Assembly (NCBI GenBank): GCA_963210315.1 | Contig: OY723312.1 | Span: 992,001 to 1,056,000, forward strand | DNA from: Rhynchopus euleeides | Lineage: Eukaryota; Euglenozoa; Diplonemea; Diplonemida; Diplonemidae | Reading direction: 5' to 3' | DNA length: 64,000 nt | Shown: one piece after another, positions 1-10,138 of the stretch | How the letters are laid out: the number at the start of each line of letters is the position of its first letter | Numbering within the stretch: the first letter of the stretch is position 1 | Notes under the pieces: model-generated | The model's input: the letters and a program-made list of their open reading frames with translations, nothing else | The model's database searches: none | What the model was told of the DNA's origin: nothing | Made by a program: the position numbers and the translations under genes

Positions 1-1712
1 AGATCGGCCCATGTCCGGCCCAGTACGTGCGAGATCGGCCCATAGCCGGCCCAGCACTGCCGAGATCGGCCCATAGCCGGCCCAGTACGGGCGAGATCGG
101 CCCATAGCCGGCCCAGCACTGCCGAGATCGGCCCATGTCCGGCCCAGTACGTGCGAGATCGGCCCATAGCCGGCCCAGCACTGCCGAGATCGGCCCATAG
201 CCGGCCCAGTACGGGCGAGATCGGCCCATAGCCGGCCCAGCACTGCCGAGATCGGCCCATAGCCGGCGCAGTACGTGCGAGATCGGCCCATAGCCGGCCC
301 AGCACTGCCGAGATCGGCCCATAGCCGGCCCAGTACGGGCGAGATCGGCCCATGTCCGGCCCAGTACGGGCGAGATCGGCCCGTAGCCGGCCCAGCACTG
401 CCGAGATCGGCCCATAGCCGGCCCAGTACGGGCGAGATCGGCCCATGTCCGGCCCAGTACGGGCGAGATCGGCCCGTAGCCGGCCCAGCACTGCCGAGAT
501 CGGCCCATAGCCGGCCCAGTACGGGCGAGATCGGCCCATGTCCGGCCCAGTACGGGCGAGATCGGCCCGTAGCCGGCCCAGCACTGCCGAGATCGCCCAT
601 AGCCGGCCCAGTACGGGCGAGATCGGCCCGTAGCCGTCCCAGCACTGCCGAGATCGGCCCATAGCCGGCCCAGTACGGGCGAGATCGGCCCATAGCCGGC
701 CCAGCACTGCCGAGATCGGCCCATGTCCGGCCCAGCACTGCCGAGATCGGCCCATAGCCGGCCCAGTACGGGCGAGATCGGCCCATAGCCGGCCCAGCAC
801 TGCCGAGATCGGCCCATAGCCGGCCCAGTACGGGCGAGATCGGCCCATAGCCGGCCCAGCACTGCCGAGATCGGCCCATGTCCGGCCCAGTACGTGCGAG
901 ATCGGCCCATAGCCGGCCCAGCACTGCCGAGATCGGCCCATAGCCGGCCCAGTACGGGCGAGATCGGCCCATAGCCGGCCCAGCACTGCCGAGATCGGCC
1001 CATGTCCGGCCCAGTACGTGCGAGATCGGCCCATAGCCGGCCCAGCACTGCCGAGATCGGCCCATAGCCGGCCCAGTACGGGCGAGATCGGCCCATGTCC
1101 GGCCCAGTACGGGCAGGATCGGCCCGTAGCCGGCCCAGCACTGCCGAGATCGCCCATAGCCGGCCCAGTACGGGCGAGATCGGCCCGTAGCCGTCCCAGC
1201 ACTGCCGAGATCGGCCCATAGCCGGCCCAGTACGGGCGAGATCGGCCCATAGCCGGCCCAGCACTGCCGAGATCGGCCCATAGCCGGCCCAGTACGGGCG
1301 AGATCGGCCCATGTCCGGCCCAGTACGGGCGAGAGCGGCCCGTAGCCGGCCCAGCACTGCCGAGATCGCCCATAGCCGGCCCAGTACGGGCGAGATCGGC
1401 CCGTAACCGTCCCAGCACTGCCGAGATCGGCCCATAGCCGGCCCAGTACGGGCGAGATCAGCCCATAGCCGGCCCAGCACTGCCGAGATCGGCCCATAGC
1501 CGGCCCAGTACGGGCGAGATCGGCCCATGTCCGGCCCAGTACGGGCGAGATCGGCCCGTAGCCGGCCCAGCACTGCCGAGATCGGCCCATAGCCGGCCCA
1601 GTACGGGCGAGATCGGCCCATGTCCGGCCCAGTACGGGCGAGATCGGCCCGTAGCCGGCCCAGCACTGCCGAGATCGCCCATAGCCGGCCCAGTACGGGC
1701 GAGATCGGCCCG
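1..1712. repeat. 31-bp minisatellite, family A (block 1)
   Basis: About 55 copies of a 31-bp unit containing GATCGGCCCATAGCCGGCCC followed by either AGCACTGCCGA or AGTACGGGCGA. The two versions largely alternate, giving a 62-bp higher-order unit; a TGTCC version replaces TAGCC in some units. Because 31 is not a multiple of three, each frame cycles through the whole unit, so long stop-free frames here are not evidence of coding. The block begins before the window and ends where a YR-element derivative is inserted. Confidence 0.95.
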
Positions 1713-3032
1713 AGTTCCCCATCGGTTCCTGTGTGAGGGAGGCTAAGTGTACGCAGCAACACATTCCGGGCAAGCCTTGCCCTCTTGGCACTTAGCCTTC
1801 CTACAAGTGTGGTGGAGAGGGGAGTGGGGAGTGGGCAGCACGATCTTCTGTTACCATTACTGTTCGTAGCGCAGGGGTACGCTGAGCGCGCGGCTGAAGT
1901 CACCAAAGACGCAGGTCGCCGCAGGACGCAGCGGAAGAGCCGCGCGATCAGCGCCGAACGACACTCCCGGTCAGCAGCGGATGCTTCCGTGTCGGCCGTC
2001 CGCATCTCCGCCTCCACCTGCGCCCGGGGGATCCTGTGTTGTTTCCACGCCTCATTCACCACCAGCTCGTGCAGCAGCTGGTTCCCCATCTGGGTCAGGG
2101 TGGTGGACCAGAACCCCCGCTCAGCAGCCTCCTGCGCGAGGGCGACCCACGTGCTCAGGTGGGTCACCTTGTTCGATGTCCCGAACTGCAGCCTCAGGTC
2201 TCGGATCATCTCCCGCGCCGCTGCCACCCCTCCTGCCTTCAAAAACCCCTGCCACTGGGAGACGCAAGCCGGCCTCATGTTGGGCAGGCTGAGGGCCGAC
2301 TGCAGGTTCCCGATTGTCGGGAGCTTGGGGGGGTCCTGGGCAGGGGGGCTGCTCCCCTCCGGTTGCGCCTGTGCCGCCCCGGCCTCACCTCCCGCTTTCC
2401 CCCCAGTCCCCGCCTGCTTGGCGCCTTCGCGGACCGCCTTGGCGAGGTCTAGTACCGACTCTCTCATGAGGTCGAGTTGTGCCTTGGTCTGCTTCCTCGC
2501 GTATTCATGCACCGATCTGAGGTTGGCGTAGTCAAACCCCACCACGGGGATGGTGCATTCTTGCAACCCCGTGGGCTCGACTTCATCGAGTTCCTCTAAC
2601 GGCAGGGTGTAGAGGATGGTGTACGTGTTGTCCTCATTTTTTCGCAGCACCCCCGCGTGGCGAGAGTACTCTCCCCCAATTTCGTCGCCATCCTGTGGGG
2701 ATGCTCTGACCTCGTACACAATCTCGGTCACTCCGCGCTGGTGGAGCCTGTCGAGCATCTGTGTAACCGCTTCCATTTTAAGAGCTTCTCCCACGGACTG
2801 CTTCTCTGAAGTGTAAAAAGAGAAAGGCTTTGCGCAGTCCGTGGGAGAAAGTAAGTTGGAGCTTGTCGTTACCTGAGGTGTGGGGGGTTGTGTGTAAAAC
2901 CCAAGAATTATACGGACTGCAAGCCAACATTCCTGTGACCGAATAGAGAAGGGGAGAGATGGCATGGAACCGAGGGGAGAGGGGGGCAGGAACCTTGGGA
3001 ACTCCGACTAGTGAGCAGGCCCACTGTGGCCA
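1713..3032 (-). mobile_element. Internally deleted YR retrotransposon (element 1 derivative), copy 1
   Basis: A 1320-bp non-autonomous element on the minus strand. It keeps the complete 218-bp left terminal repeat A1 (2815-3032), the leader and the first 270 gag codons, then jumps to the right terminal repeat B (1713-1964). The rest of gag, the recombinase, the RT/RNase H and the B1-A2 segment are missing. The deletion junction (about 1965-1966) has one extra base between gag and B. Both outer ends abut minisatellite A cleanly with no target-site duplication, as expected for recombinase-mediated insertion. It could be mobilised in trans by intact copies in this window; that is inference. Confidence 0.85.
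1967..2776 (-). pseudogene. Truncated gag-like ORF of YR element 1 (copy 1)
   Basis: The first 270 codons of the 327-codon gag seen in the plus-strand copies, starting at ATG 2776. It differs from them at residue 146 (Ala for Thr) and residue 227 (Leu for Val), so this is an older or separate lineage. The Gly/Lys-rich C-terminal tail, probably the nucleic-acid-binding part, is lost. The frame stays open through terminal repeat B and into the minisatellite, so any product would carry a long repetitive tail. Non-functional as a gag, in all likelihood. Confidence 0.8.
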
Positions 3033-5013
3033 GTAACCGTCCCAGCACTGCCGAGATCGGCCCATAGCCGGCCCAGTACGGGCGAGATCGGCCCATAGCC
3101 GGCCCAGTACGGGCGAGATCGGCCCATAGCCGGCCCAGCACTGCCGAGATCGGCCCATGTCCGGCCCAGTACGTGCGAGATCGGCCCATAGCCGGCCCAG
3201 CACTGCCCAGATCGGCCCATGTCCGGCCCAGCACTGCCGAGATCGGCCCATAGCCGGCCCAGTACGGGCGAGATCGGCCCATAGCCGGCCCAGCACTGCC
3301 GAGATCGGCCCATGTCCGGCCCAGTACGTGCGAGATCGGCCCATAGCCGGCCCAGCACTGCCGAGATCGGCCCATAGCCGGCCCAGTACGGGCGAGATCG
3401 GCCCATAGCCGGCCCAGCACTGCCGAGATCGGCCCATGTCCGGCCCAGTACGTGCGAGATCGGCCCATAGCCGGCCCAGCACTGCCGAGATCGGCCCATA
3501 GCCGGCCCAGTACGGGCGAGATCGGCCCATAGCCGGCCCAGCACTGCCGAGATCGGCCCATAGCCGGCGCAGTACGTGCGAGATCGGCCCATAGCCGGCC
3601 CAGCACTGCCGAGATCGGCCCATAGCCGGCCCAGTACGGGCGAGATCGGCCCATGTCCGGCCCAGTACGGGCGAGATCGGCCCGTAGCCGGCCCAGCACT
3701 GCCGAGATCGGCCCATAGCCGGCCCAGTACGGGCGAGATCGGCCCATGTCCGGCCCAGTACGGGCGAGATCGGCCCGTAGCCGGCCCAGCACTGCCGAGA
3801 TCGGCCCATAGCCGGCCCAGTACGGGCGAGATCGGCCCATGTCCGGCCCAGTACGGGCGAGATCGGCCCGTAGCCGGCCCAGCACTGCCGAGATCGCCCA
3901 TAGCCGGCCCAGTACGGGCGAGATCGGCCCGTAGCCGTCCCAGCACTGCCGAGATCGGCCCATAGCCGGCCCAGTACGGGCGAGATCGGCCCATAGCCGG
4001 CCCAGCACTGCCGAGATCGGCCCATGTCCGGCCCAGCACTGCCGAGATCGGCCCATAGCCGGCCCAGTACGGGCGAGATCGGCCCATAGCCGGCCCAGCA
4101 CTGCCGAGATCGGCCCATAGCCGGCCCAGTACGGGCGAGATCGGCCCATAGCCGGCCCAGCACTGCCGAGATCGGCCCATGTCCGGCCCAGTACGTGCGA
4201 GATCGGCCCATAGCCGGCCCAGCACTGCCGAGATCGGCCCATAGCCGGCCCAGTACGGGCGAGATCGGCCCATAGCCGGCCCAGCACTGCCGAGATCGGC
4301 CCATGTCCGGCCCAGTACGTGCGAGATCGGCCCATAGCCGGCCCAGCACTGCCGAGATCGGCCCATAGCCGGCCCAGTACGGGCGAGATCGGCCCATGTC
4401 CGGCCCAGTACGGGCAGGATCGGCCCGTAGCCGGCCCAGCACTGCCGAGATCGCCCATAGCCGGCCCAGTACGGGCGAGATCGGCCCGTAGCCGTCCCAG
4501 CACTGCCGAGATCGGCCCATAGCCGGCCCAGTACGGGCGAGATCGGCCCATAGCCGGCCCAGCACTGCCGAGATCGGCCCATAGCCGGCCCAGTACGGGC
4601 GAGATCGGCCCATGTCCGGCCCAGTACGGGCGAGAGCGGCCCGTAGCCGGCCCAGCACTGCCGAGATCGCCCATAGCCGGCCCAGTACGGGCGAGATCGG
4701 CCCGTAACCGTCCCAGCACTGCCGAGATCGGCCCATAGCCGGCCCAGTACGGGCGAGATCAGCCCATAGCCGGCCCAGCACTGCCGAGATCGGCCCATAG
4801 CCGGCCCAGTACGGGCGAGATCGGCCCATGTCCGGCCCAGTACGGGCGAGATCGGCCCGTAGCCGGCCCAGCACTGCCGAGATCGGCCCATAGCCGGCCC
4901 AGTACGGGCGAGATCGGCCCATGTCCGGCCCAGTACGGGCGAGATCGGCCCGTAGCCGGCCCAGCACTGCCGAGATCGCCCATAGCCGGCCCAGTACGGG
5001 CGAGATCGGCCCG
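3033..5013. repeat. 31-bp minisatellite, family A (block 2)
   Basis: About 64 copies of the family A unit between the two deletion derivatives. Positions 3302-5013 repeat 1-1712 at an offset of 3301 bp, so derivative plus minisatellite was duplicated as one segment. Apparent ORFs of 600-700 codons on the minus strand here are repeat translations. Confidence 0.95.
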
Positions 5014-6333
5014 AGTTCCCCATCGGTTCCTGTGTGAGGGAGGCTAAGTGTACGCAGCAACACATTCCGGGCAAGCCTTGCCCTCTTGGCACTTAGCCTT
5101 CCTACAAGTGTGGTGGAGAGGGGAGTGGGGAGTGGGCAGCACGATCTTCTGTTACCATTACTGTTCGTAGCGCAGGGGTACGCTGAGCGCGCGGCTGAAG
5201 TCACCAAAGACGCAGGTCGCCGCAGGACGCAGCGGAAGAGCCGCGCGATCAGCGCCGAACGACACTCCCGGTCAGCAGCGGATGCTTCCGTGTCGGCCGT
5301 CCGCATCTCCGCCTCCACCTGCGCCCGGGGGATCCTGTGTTGTTTCCACGCCTCATTCACCACCAGCTCGTGCAGCAGCTGGTTCCCCATCTGGGTCAGG
5401 GTGGTGGACCAGAACCCCCGCTCAGCAGCCTCCTGCGCGAGGGCGACCCACGTGCTCAGGTGGGTCACCTTGTTCGATGTCCCGAACTGCAGCCTCAGGT
5501 CTCGGATCATCTCCCGCGCCGCTGCCACCCCTCCTGCCTTCAAAAACCCCTGCCACTGGGAGACGCAAGCCGGCCTCATGTTGGGCAGGCTGAGGGCCGA
5601 CTGCAGGTTCCCGATTGTCGGGAGCTTGGGGGGGTCCTGGGCAGGGGGGCTGCTCCCCTCCGGTTGCGCCTGTGCCGCCCCGGCCTCACCTCCCGCTTTC
5701 CCCCCAGTCCCCGCCTGCTTGGCGCCTTCGCGGACCGCCTTGGCGAGGTCTAGTACCGACTCTCTCATGAGGTCGAGTTGTGCCTTGGTCTGCTTCCTCG
5801 CGTATTCATGCACCGATCTGAGGTTGGCGTAGTCAAACCCCACCACGGGGATGGTGCATTCTTGCAACCCCGTGGGCTCGACTTCATCGAGTTCCTCTAA
5901 CGGCAGGGTGTAGAGGATGGTGTACGTGTTGTCCTCATTTTTTCGCAGCACCCCCGCGTGGCGAGAGTACTCTCCCCCAATTTCGTCGCCATCCTGTGGG
6001 GATGCTCTGACCTCGTACACAATCTCGGTCACTCCGCGCTGGTGGAGCCTGTCGAGCATCTGTGTAACCGCTTCCATTTTAAGAGCTTCTCCCACGGACT
6101 GCTTCTCTGAAGTGTAAAAAGAGAAAGGCTTTGCGCAGTCCGTGGGAGAAAGTAAGTTGGAGCTTGTCGTTACCTGAGGTGTGGGGGGTTGTGTGTAAAA
6201 CCCAAGAATTATACGGACTGCAAGCCAACATTCCTGTGACCGAATAGAGAAGGGGAGAGATGGCATGGAACCGAGGGGAGAGGGGGGCAGGAACCTTGGG
6301 AACTCCGACTAGTGAGCAGGCCCACTGTGGCCA
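5014..6333 (-). mobile_element. Internally deleted YR retrotransposon (element 1 derivative), copy 2
   Basis: The same as 1713-3032 at an offset of 3301 bp, with the same deletion junction and the same insertion point in the minisatellite. It is therefore the product of a segmental tandem duplication, not a second insertion. Left repeat A1 lies at 6116-6333 and right repeat B at 5014-5265. Confidence 0.85.
5268..6077 (-). pseudogene. Truncated gag-like ORF of YR element 1 (copy 2)
   Basis: Duplicate of the 270-codon gag stub, ATG at 6077. Here the frame is open for 1099 codons: gag stub, terminal repeat B, then nearly 2 kb of minisatellite A translated as a 31-residue periodic Gly/Arg/Trp-rich peptide, ending in the A1 repeat of the other copy at 2778. 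This looks accidental. Confidence 0.75.
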
Positions 6334-7336
6334 GTAACCGTCCCAGCACTGCCGAGATCGGCCCATAGCCGGCCCAGTACGGGCGAGATCGGCCCATAGC
6401 CGGCCCAGCACTGCCGAGATCGGCCCATAGCCGGCCCAGTACGGGCGAGATCGGCCCATGTCCGGCCCAGTACGGGCGAGATCGGCCCGTAGCCGGCCCA
6501 GCACTGCCGAGATCGGCCCATAGCCGGCCCAGTACGGGCGAGATCGGCCCATGTCCGGCCCAGTACGGGCGAGATCGGCCCGTAGCCGGCCCAGCACTGC
6601 CGAGATCGCCCATAGCCGGCCCAGTACGGGCGAGATCGGCCCGTAGCCGTCCCAGCACTGCCGAGATCGGCCCATAGCCGGCCCAGTACGGGCGAGATCG
6701 GCCCATGTCCGGCCCAGCACTGCCGAGATCGGCCCATAGCCGGCCCAGTACGGGCGAGATCGGCCCATAGCCGGCCCAGCACTGCCGAGATCGGCCCATG
6801 TCCGGCCCAGCACTGCCGAGATCGGCCCATAGCCGGCCCAGTACGGGCGAGATCGGCCCATAGCCGGCCCAGCACTGCCGAGATCGGCCCATAGCCGGCC
6901 CAGTACGGGCGAGATCGGCCCATAGCCGGCCCAGCACTGCCGAGATCGGCCCATGTCCGGCCCAGTACGGGCGAGATCGGCCCATAGCCGGCCCAGCACT
7001 GCCGAGATCGGCCCATAGCCGGCCCAGTACGGGCGAGATCGGCCCATAGCCGGCCCAGCACTGCCGAGATCGGCCCATGTGCGGCCCAGCACTGCCGAGA
7101 TCGGCCCATAGCCGGCCCAGTACGGGCGAGATCGGCCCATAGCCGGCCCAGCACTGCCGAGATCGGCCCATGTCCGGCCCAGTACGGGCGAGATCGGCCC
7201 ATAGCCGGCCCAGCACTGCCGAGATCGGCCCATAGCCGGCCCAGTACGTGCGAGATCGGCCCATAGCCGGCCCAGTACTGCCGAGATCGGCCCATGTCCG
7301 GCCCAGTACGGGCGAGATCGGCCCATAGCCGGCCTA
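6334..7336. repeat. 31-bp minisatellite, family A (block 3)
   Basis: About 32 copies of the family A unit, similar to block 2 for roughly its first 90 bp and then in a different order of variants. It ends at a unique sequence that encodes a cyclase fragment. Confidence 0.95.
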
Positions 7337-7344
7337 GTCGTAGG

Positions 7345-7550
7345 ATGCTGAACGAAGACAGCCAGCAGGCGCTGCTCTTCGATGACTACTCCACAGAGAC
7401 GAAGATCACGACACTCGTGGTCACAGACGTGCAGGCCTCGACCCTCTGCTTGGAGAAGTCTTTCGAGGGAATGCGGGAGGCGCTAAAAATCCACAACCAT
7501 GTGATCCGGAAGTGCATTGCGGGCATGGCGGGTATGAGGCAGGACATCGT
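7345..7550 (+). pseudogene. Class III adenylate/guanylate cyclase fragment (catalytic-domain N-terminus)
   Basis: The frame from ATG 7345 gives an opening followed by TTLVVTDVQASTLCLEKS and EGMREALKIHNHVIRKCIA. This matches the start of class III nucleotidyl cyclase catalytic domains (family pattern TLVFTDVQ.ST.LWE, then ALxxHN..MR..(I/L)A..GGYE), including the first metal-binding Asp of TDVQ. The expected HGGYE continuation is present, but one base out of frame (from about 7523), so either a base is lost or a splice junction lies here. After HGGYEA the sequence dissolves into minisatellite B. No glycine-aspartate second metal motif or the rest of the domain is visible. It is either a pseudogene or an exon stranded between minisatellite-filled introns. 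In later array units only the part from 7503 onward (IRKCIA...) is repeated. Confidence 0.7.
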
Positions 7551-8200
7551 CAGTGTCTGGACAGCACTCCTGGGCTCGGCCCAGGGACTGGACATCACTC
7601 CCTGGCTCGGCCCAGTGTCTGGACAGCACTCCTGGGCTCGGCCCAGGGACTGGACATCACTCCCTGGCTCGGCCCAGTGTCTGGACAGCACTCCTGGGCT
7701 CGGCCCAGGGTCTGGACACCACTCCTGGGCTCGGCCCAGTGTCTGGACACCACTCCCTGGCTCGGCCCAGGGACTGGACAGCACTCCTGAGCTCGGCCCA
7801 GTGTCTGGACAGCACTCCTGGGCTCGGCCCAGGGTCTGGACACCACTCCCTGGCTCGGCCCAGGGTCTGGACATCACTCCCTGGCTCGGCCCAGGGTCTG
7901 GACATCACTCCTGGGCTCGGCCCAGGGTCTGGACAGCACTCCTGGGCTCGGCCCAGGGACTGGACAGCACTCCTGAGCTCGGCCCAGTGCCTGGACAGCA
8001 CTCCTGGGCTCGGCCCAGGGACTGGACAGCACTCCTGAGCTCGGCCCAGTGCCTGGACAGCACTCCTGGGCTCGGCCCAGGGTCTGGACACCACTCCCTG
8101 GCTCGGCCCAGGGTCTGGACATCACTCCTGGGCTCGGCCCAGTGTCTGGACACGACTCGTCGGCTCGGCCCAGTGGGTCGAGCCCAGGAGTGATGTCCAG
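7551..8200. repeat. 31-bp minisatellite, family B (unit 1)
   Basis: About 20 direct copies of a 31-bp unit with the core CTGGACAGCACTCCTGGGCT and flanking CGGCCCAG, to about 8178, followed by one inverted copy at about 8170-8200. Units with GACAGCACTCCTGGG and with GACATCACTCCCTGG alternate in part. Aligned without gaps, the unit shares roughly two thirds of its positions with families A and C. Confidence 0.95.
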
Positions 8201-8900
8201 ACACTGTCTGGACGGGAAGCTCCCCGCAGTGAGTGGTCGGGGGCCGTGGCCACGACCTCGGGGTGATGTCCAGCCGAGCAGAACGTGGCGCCCGGAGTAC
8301 CGAGTGTTTGCTCCACTCAGAGGGGGTTCGATGCAGGACCCCTTCCCAGTCATGATCTCCTCAGTGCCTCCATCGATCCCCTCCGTCAGGGATCTTGCTG
8401 TGTGTAACATTAGCACAAGACCTAAACCCGCATCGCGTACCCATCCTTCGAAACCGTGCGATGTGCAATGTTGTGTTCATGTAGCTAGCTCGGAGAGTGT
8501 CTTAGCGAGCCCGCAAGGCTAGCTATATTTGCACCGTCCAACCAAATCTTGCTCAGCTTCGACTTGGCGCCGAGAGAGTTACGAGCGCTGCCCATAGAAT
8601 CAGGTGTGCCGGGCGTGTGTGTCTTTATCAACACACGCAGACTCCTGCATACAGTAGACGGCCTACAGGCGAGGCGGAGTGTGACCTACTGTTGGGGGTG
8701 GTGAACTGGTCTGCGACGTCATCCTGCTGGTGTGCGACGTCTCCACCTCCTGCGGCACAGGGGGCCTTGTGATCTGGAGCGCTGGGGCAGCGCGGTGCAA
8801 TGTCGGAGTGCGGACGGGCCAAGTCCCCCTGCTCCTGTGCATGCAGCGCAGATTTCTTGTTGCTGCGGTCCAGACAGCGGGCCGAGACCGGATGTGATGT
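8201..8900. other. Unique spacer between minisatellites B and C (unit 1)
   Basis: Non-repetitive 700 bp with no convincing coding frame. Two clean hairpins are visible: arms TAGCTAGC/GCTAGCTA at 8482-8489 and 8518-8525 (28-base loop), and arms GCGTGTGT/ACACACGC at 8613-8620 and 8631-8638 (10-base loop). No tRNA-like fold was found. Repeated unchanged in the other units and in the element-free unit 6. Confidence 0.7.
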
Positions 8901-9049
8901 CGGCCCACCCTCGGGACATCACTGCCTGGCTCGGCCCACCCTCTGGACAGGACTGCGTGGCTCGGCCCATTCTCGGGACAGCACTGCCTAGCTCGGCCCA
9001 CCCTCGGGACAGCACTGTCTGGCTCGGCCCGTTCTCGGGACAGCACTGT
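8901..9049. repeat. 31-bp minisatellite, family C, short block (unit 1)
   Basis: About 4.8 copies of a 31-bp unit with TCGGGACAGCACTG and GGCTCGGCCCA. The block is cut off inside a unit after CAGCACTGT, where element 1 begins. In unit 6 the same position continues into some 38 further copies, so the truncation is a recombination breakpoint. Confidence 0.95.
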
Positions 9050-9058
9050 CAACTTACT

Positions 9059-9122
9059 TTCTCCCACGGACTGCGCAAAGCCTTTCTCTTTTTACACTTC
9101 AGAGAAGCAGTCCGTGGGAGAA
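9059..9122 (+). promoter_or_regulatory. Leader hairpin upstream of gag
   Basis: A perfect 16-bp inverted repeat, TTCTCCCACGGACTGC at 9059-9074 and its complement at 9107-9122, with a 32-base loop; the gag ATG (9132) follows nine bases later. The left arm belongs to terminal repeat A1 and the right arm to the internal leader, so the hairpin exists only at the 5' end and not at A2. Possible roles are control of gag translation, priming or packaging; nothing in the sequence decides among them. Confidence 0.6.
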
Positions 9123-9131
9123 GCTCTTAAA

Positions 9132-10115
9132 ATGGAAGCGGTTACACAGATGCTCGACAGGCTCCACCAGCGCGGAGTGACCGAGATTGTGTACGAGGTC
9201 AGAGCATCCCCACAGGATGGCGACGAAATTGGGGGAGAGTACTCTCGCCACGCGGGGGTGCTGCGAAAAAATGAGGACAACACGTACACCATCCTCTACA
9301 CCCTGCCGTTAGAGGAACTCGATGAAGTCGAGCCCACGGGGTTGCAAGAATGCACCATCCCCGTGGTGGGGTTTGACTACGCCAACCTCAGATCGGTGCA
9401 TGAATACGCGAGGAAGCAGACCAAGGCACAACTCGACCTCATGAGAGAGTCGGTACTAGACCTCGCCAAGGCGGTCCGCGAAGGCGCCAAGCAGGCGGGG
9501 ACTGGGGGGAAAGCGGGAGGTGAGGCCGGGGCGGCACAGGCGCAACCGGAGGGGAGCAGCCCCCCTACCCAGGACCCCCCCAAGCTCCCGACAATCGGGA
9601 ACCTGCAGTCGGCCCTCAGCCTGCCCAACATGAGGCCGGCTTGCGTCTCCCAGTGGCAGGGGTTTTTGAAGGCAGGAGGGGTGGCAGCGGCGCGGGAGAT
9701 GATCCGAGACCTGAGGCTGCAGTTCGGGACATCGAACAAGGTGACCCACCTGAGCACGTGGGTCGCCCTCGCGCAGGAGGCTGCTGAGCGGGGGTTCTGG
9801 TCCACCACCGTGACCCAGATGGGGAACCAGCTGCTGCACGAGCTGGTGGTGAATGAGGCGTGGAAACAACACAGGATCCCCCGGGCGCAGGTGGAGGCGG
9901 AGATGCGGACGGCCGACACGGAAGCATCCGCTGCTGACCGGGCCATCGCCAAGCTGGCGGGGCGTGCACGCACGACGAAGGGGGGAAAGGGGGGCAACGG
10001 TGGCCCTCCCCAGTCTTTTCCCCCCCCGAATCGGTATTCCCCCTACCCCCACCACACATTTCAGGGAAAGGGGGGAAAGGGGGGGAAACCCCGGGGCAAC
10101 ACCAACTGGAATTAA
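9132..10115 (+). CDS. Gag-like protein of YR element 1 (unit 1)
   Basis: 327 residues. Chosen start: ATG 9132; an upstream in-frame GTG at 9114 lies in the leader hairpin and is unlikely. Residues 1-115 are hydrophilic and probably helical; 118-150 are a Gly/Ala/Pro-rich linker; 155-260 form a compact region with MGNQLL (230-235) and RIPRAQVE (248-255). The same motif pair, (M/L)GN.LL then (I/V)PRA.(I/V)E, occurs at the matching place in the first protein of the divergent element at the right end of the window, which supports a shared capsid-like domain. The C-terminus (residues 284-327) is rich in Lys-Gly-Gly and could bind nucleic acid in place of a zinc knuckle. The assignment to Gag rests on position and this similarity, not on a recognised domain. 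Confidence 0.75.
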   Translation: MEAVTQMLDRLHQRGVTEIVYEVRASPQDGDEIGGEYSRHAGVLRKNEDNTYTILYTLPLEELDEVEPTGLQECTIPVVGFDYANLRSVHEYARKQTKAQLDLMRESVLDLAKAVREGAKQAGTGGKAGGEAGAAQAQPEGSSPPTQDPPKLPTIGNLQSALSLPNMRPACVSQWQGFLKAGGVAAAREMIRDLRLQFGTSNKVTHLSTWVALAQEAAERGFWSTTVTQMGNQLLHELVVNEAWKQHRIPRAQVEAEMRTADTEASAADRAIAKLAGRARTTKGGKGGNGGPPQSFPPPNRYSPYPHHTFQGKGGKGGKPRGNTNWN

Positions 10116-10138
10116 CACCGGCACTCGGCCAGGACATC

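Noticed and set aside
1458..5092. Long open frames (up to about 700 codons) in minisatellite A
   Set aside because: A 31-bp unit without stops is open in every frame of that strand by arithmetic. Starts and ends fall at random, and several frames overlap over the same DNA.
7553..8522. Overlapping frames in minisatellite B on both strands
   Set aside because: Repeat translations with no domain; the same period-of-31 effect as in family A.
8461..8530. tRNA-like gene in the spacer
   Set aside because: The TAGCTAGC stem cannot be extended to a cloverleaf, and no T-loop or anticodon arm fits.
9114..9131. GTG start for gag of element 1
   Set aside because: It lies in the right arm of the leader hairpin, and an ATG follows six codons later; eukaryotic context favours the ATG.
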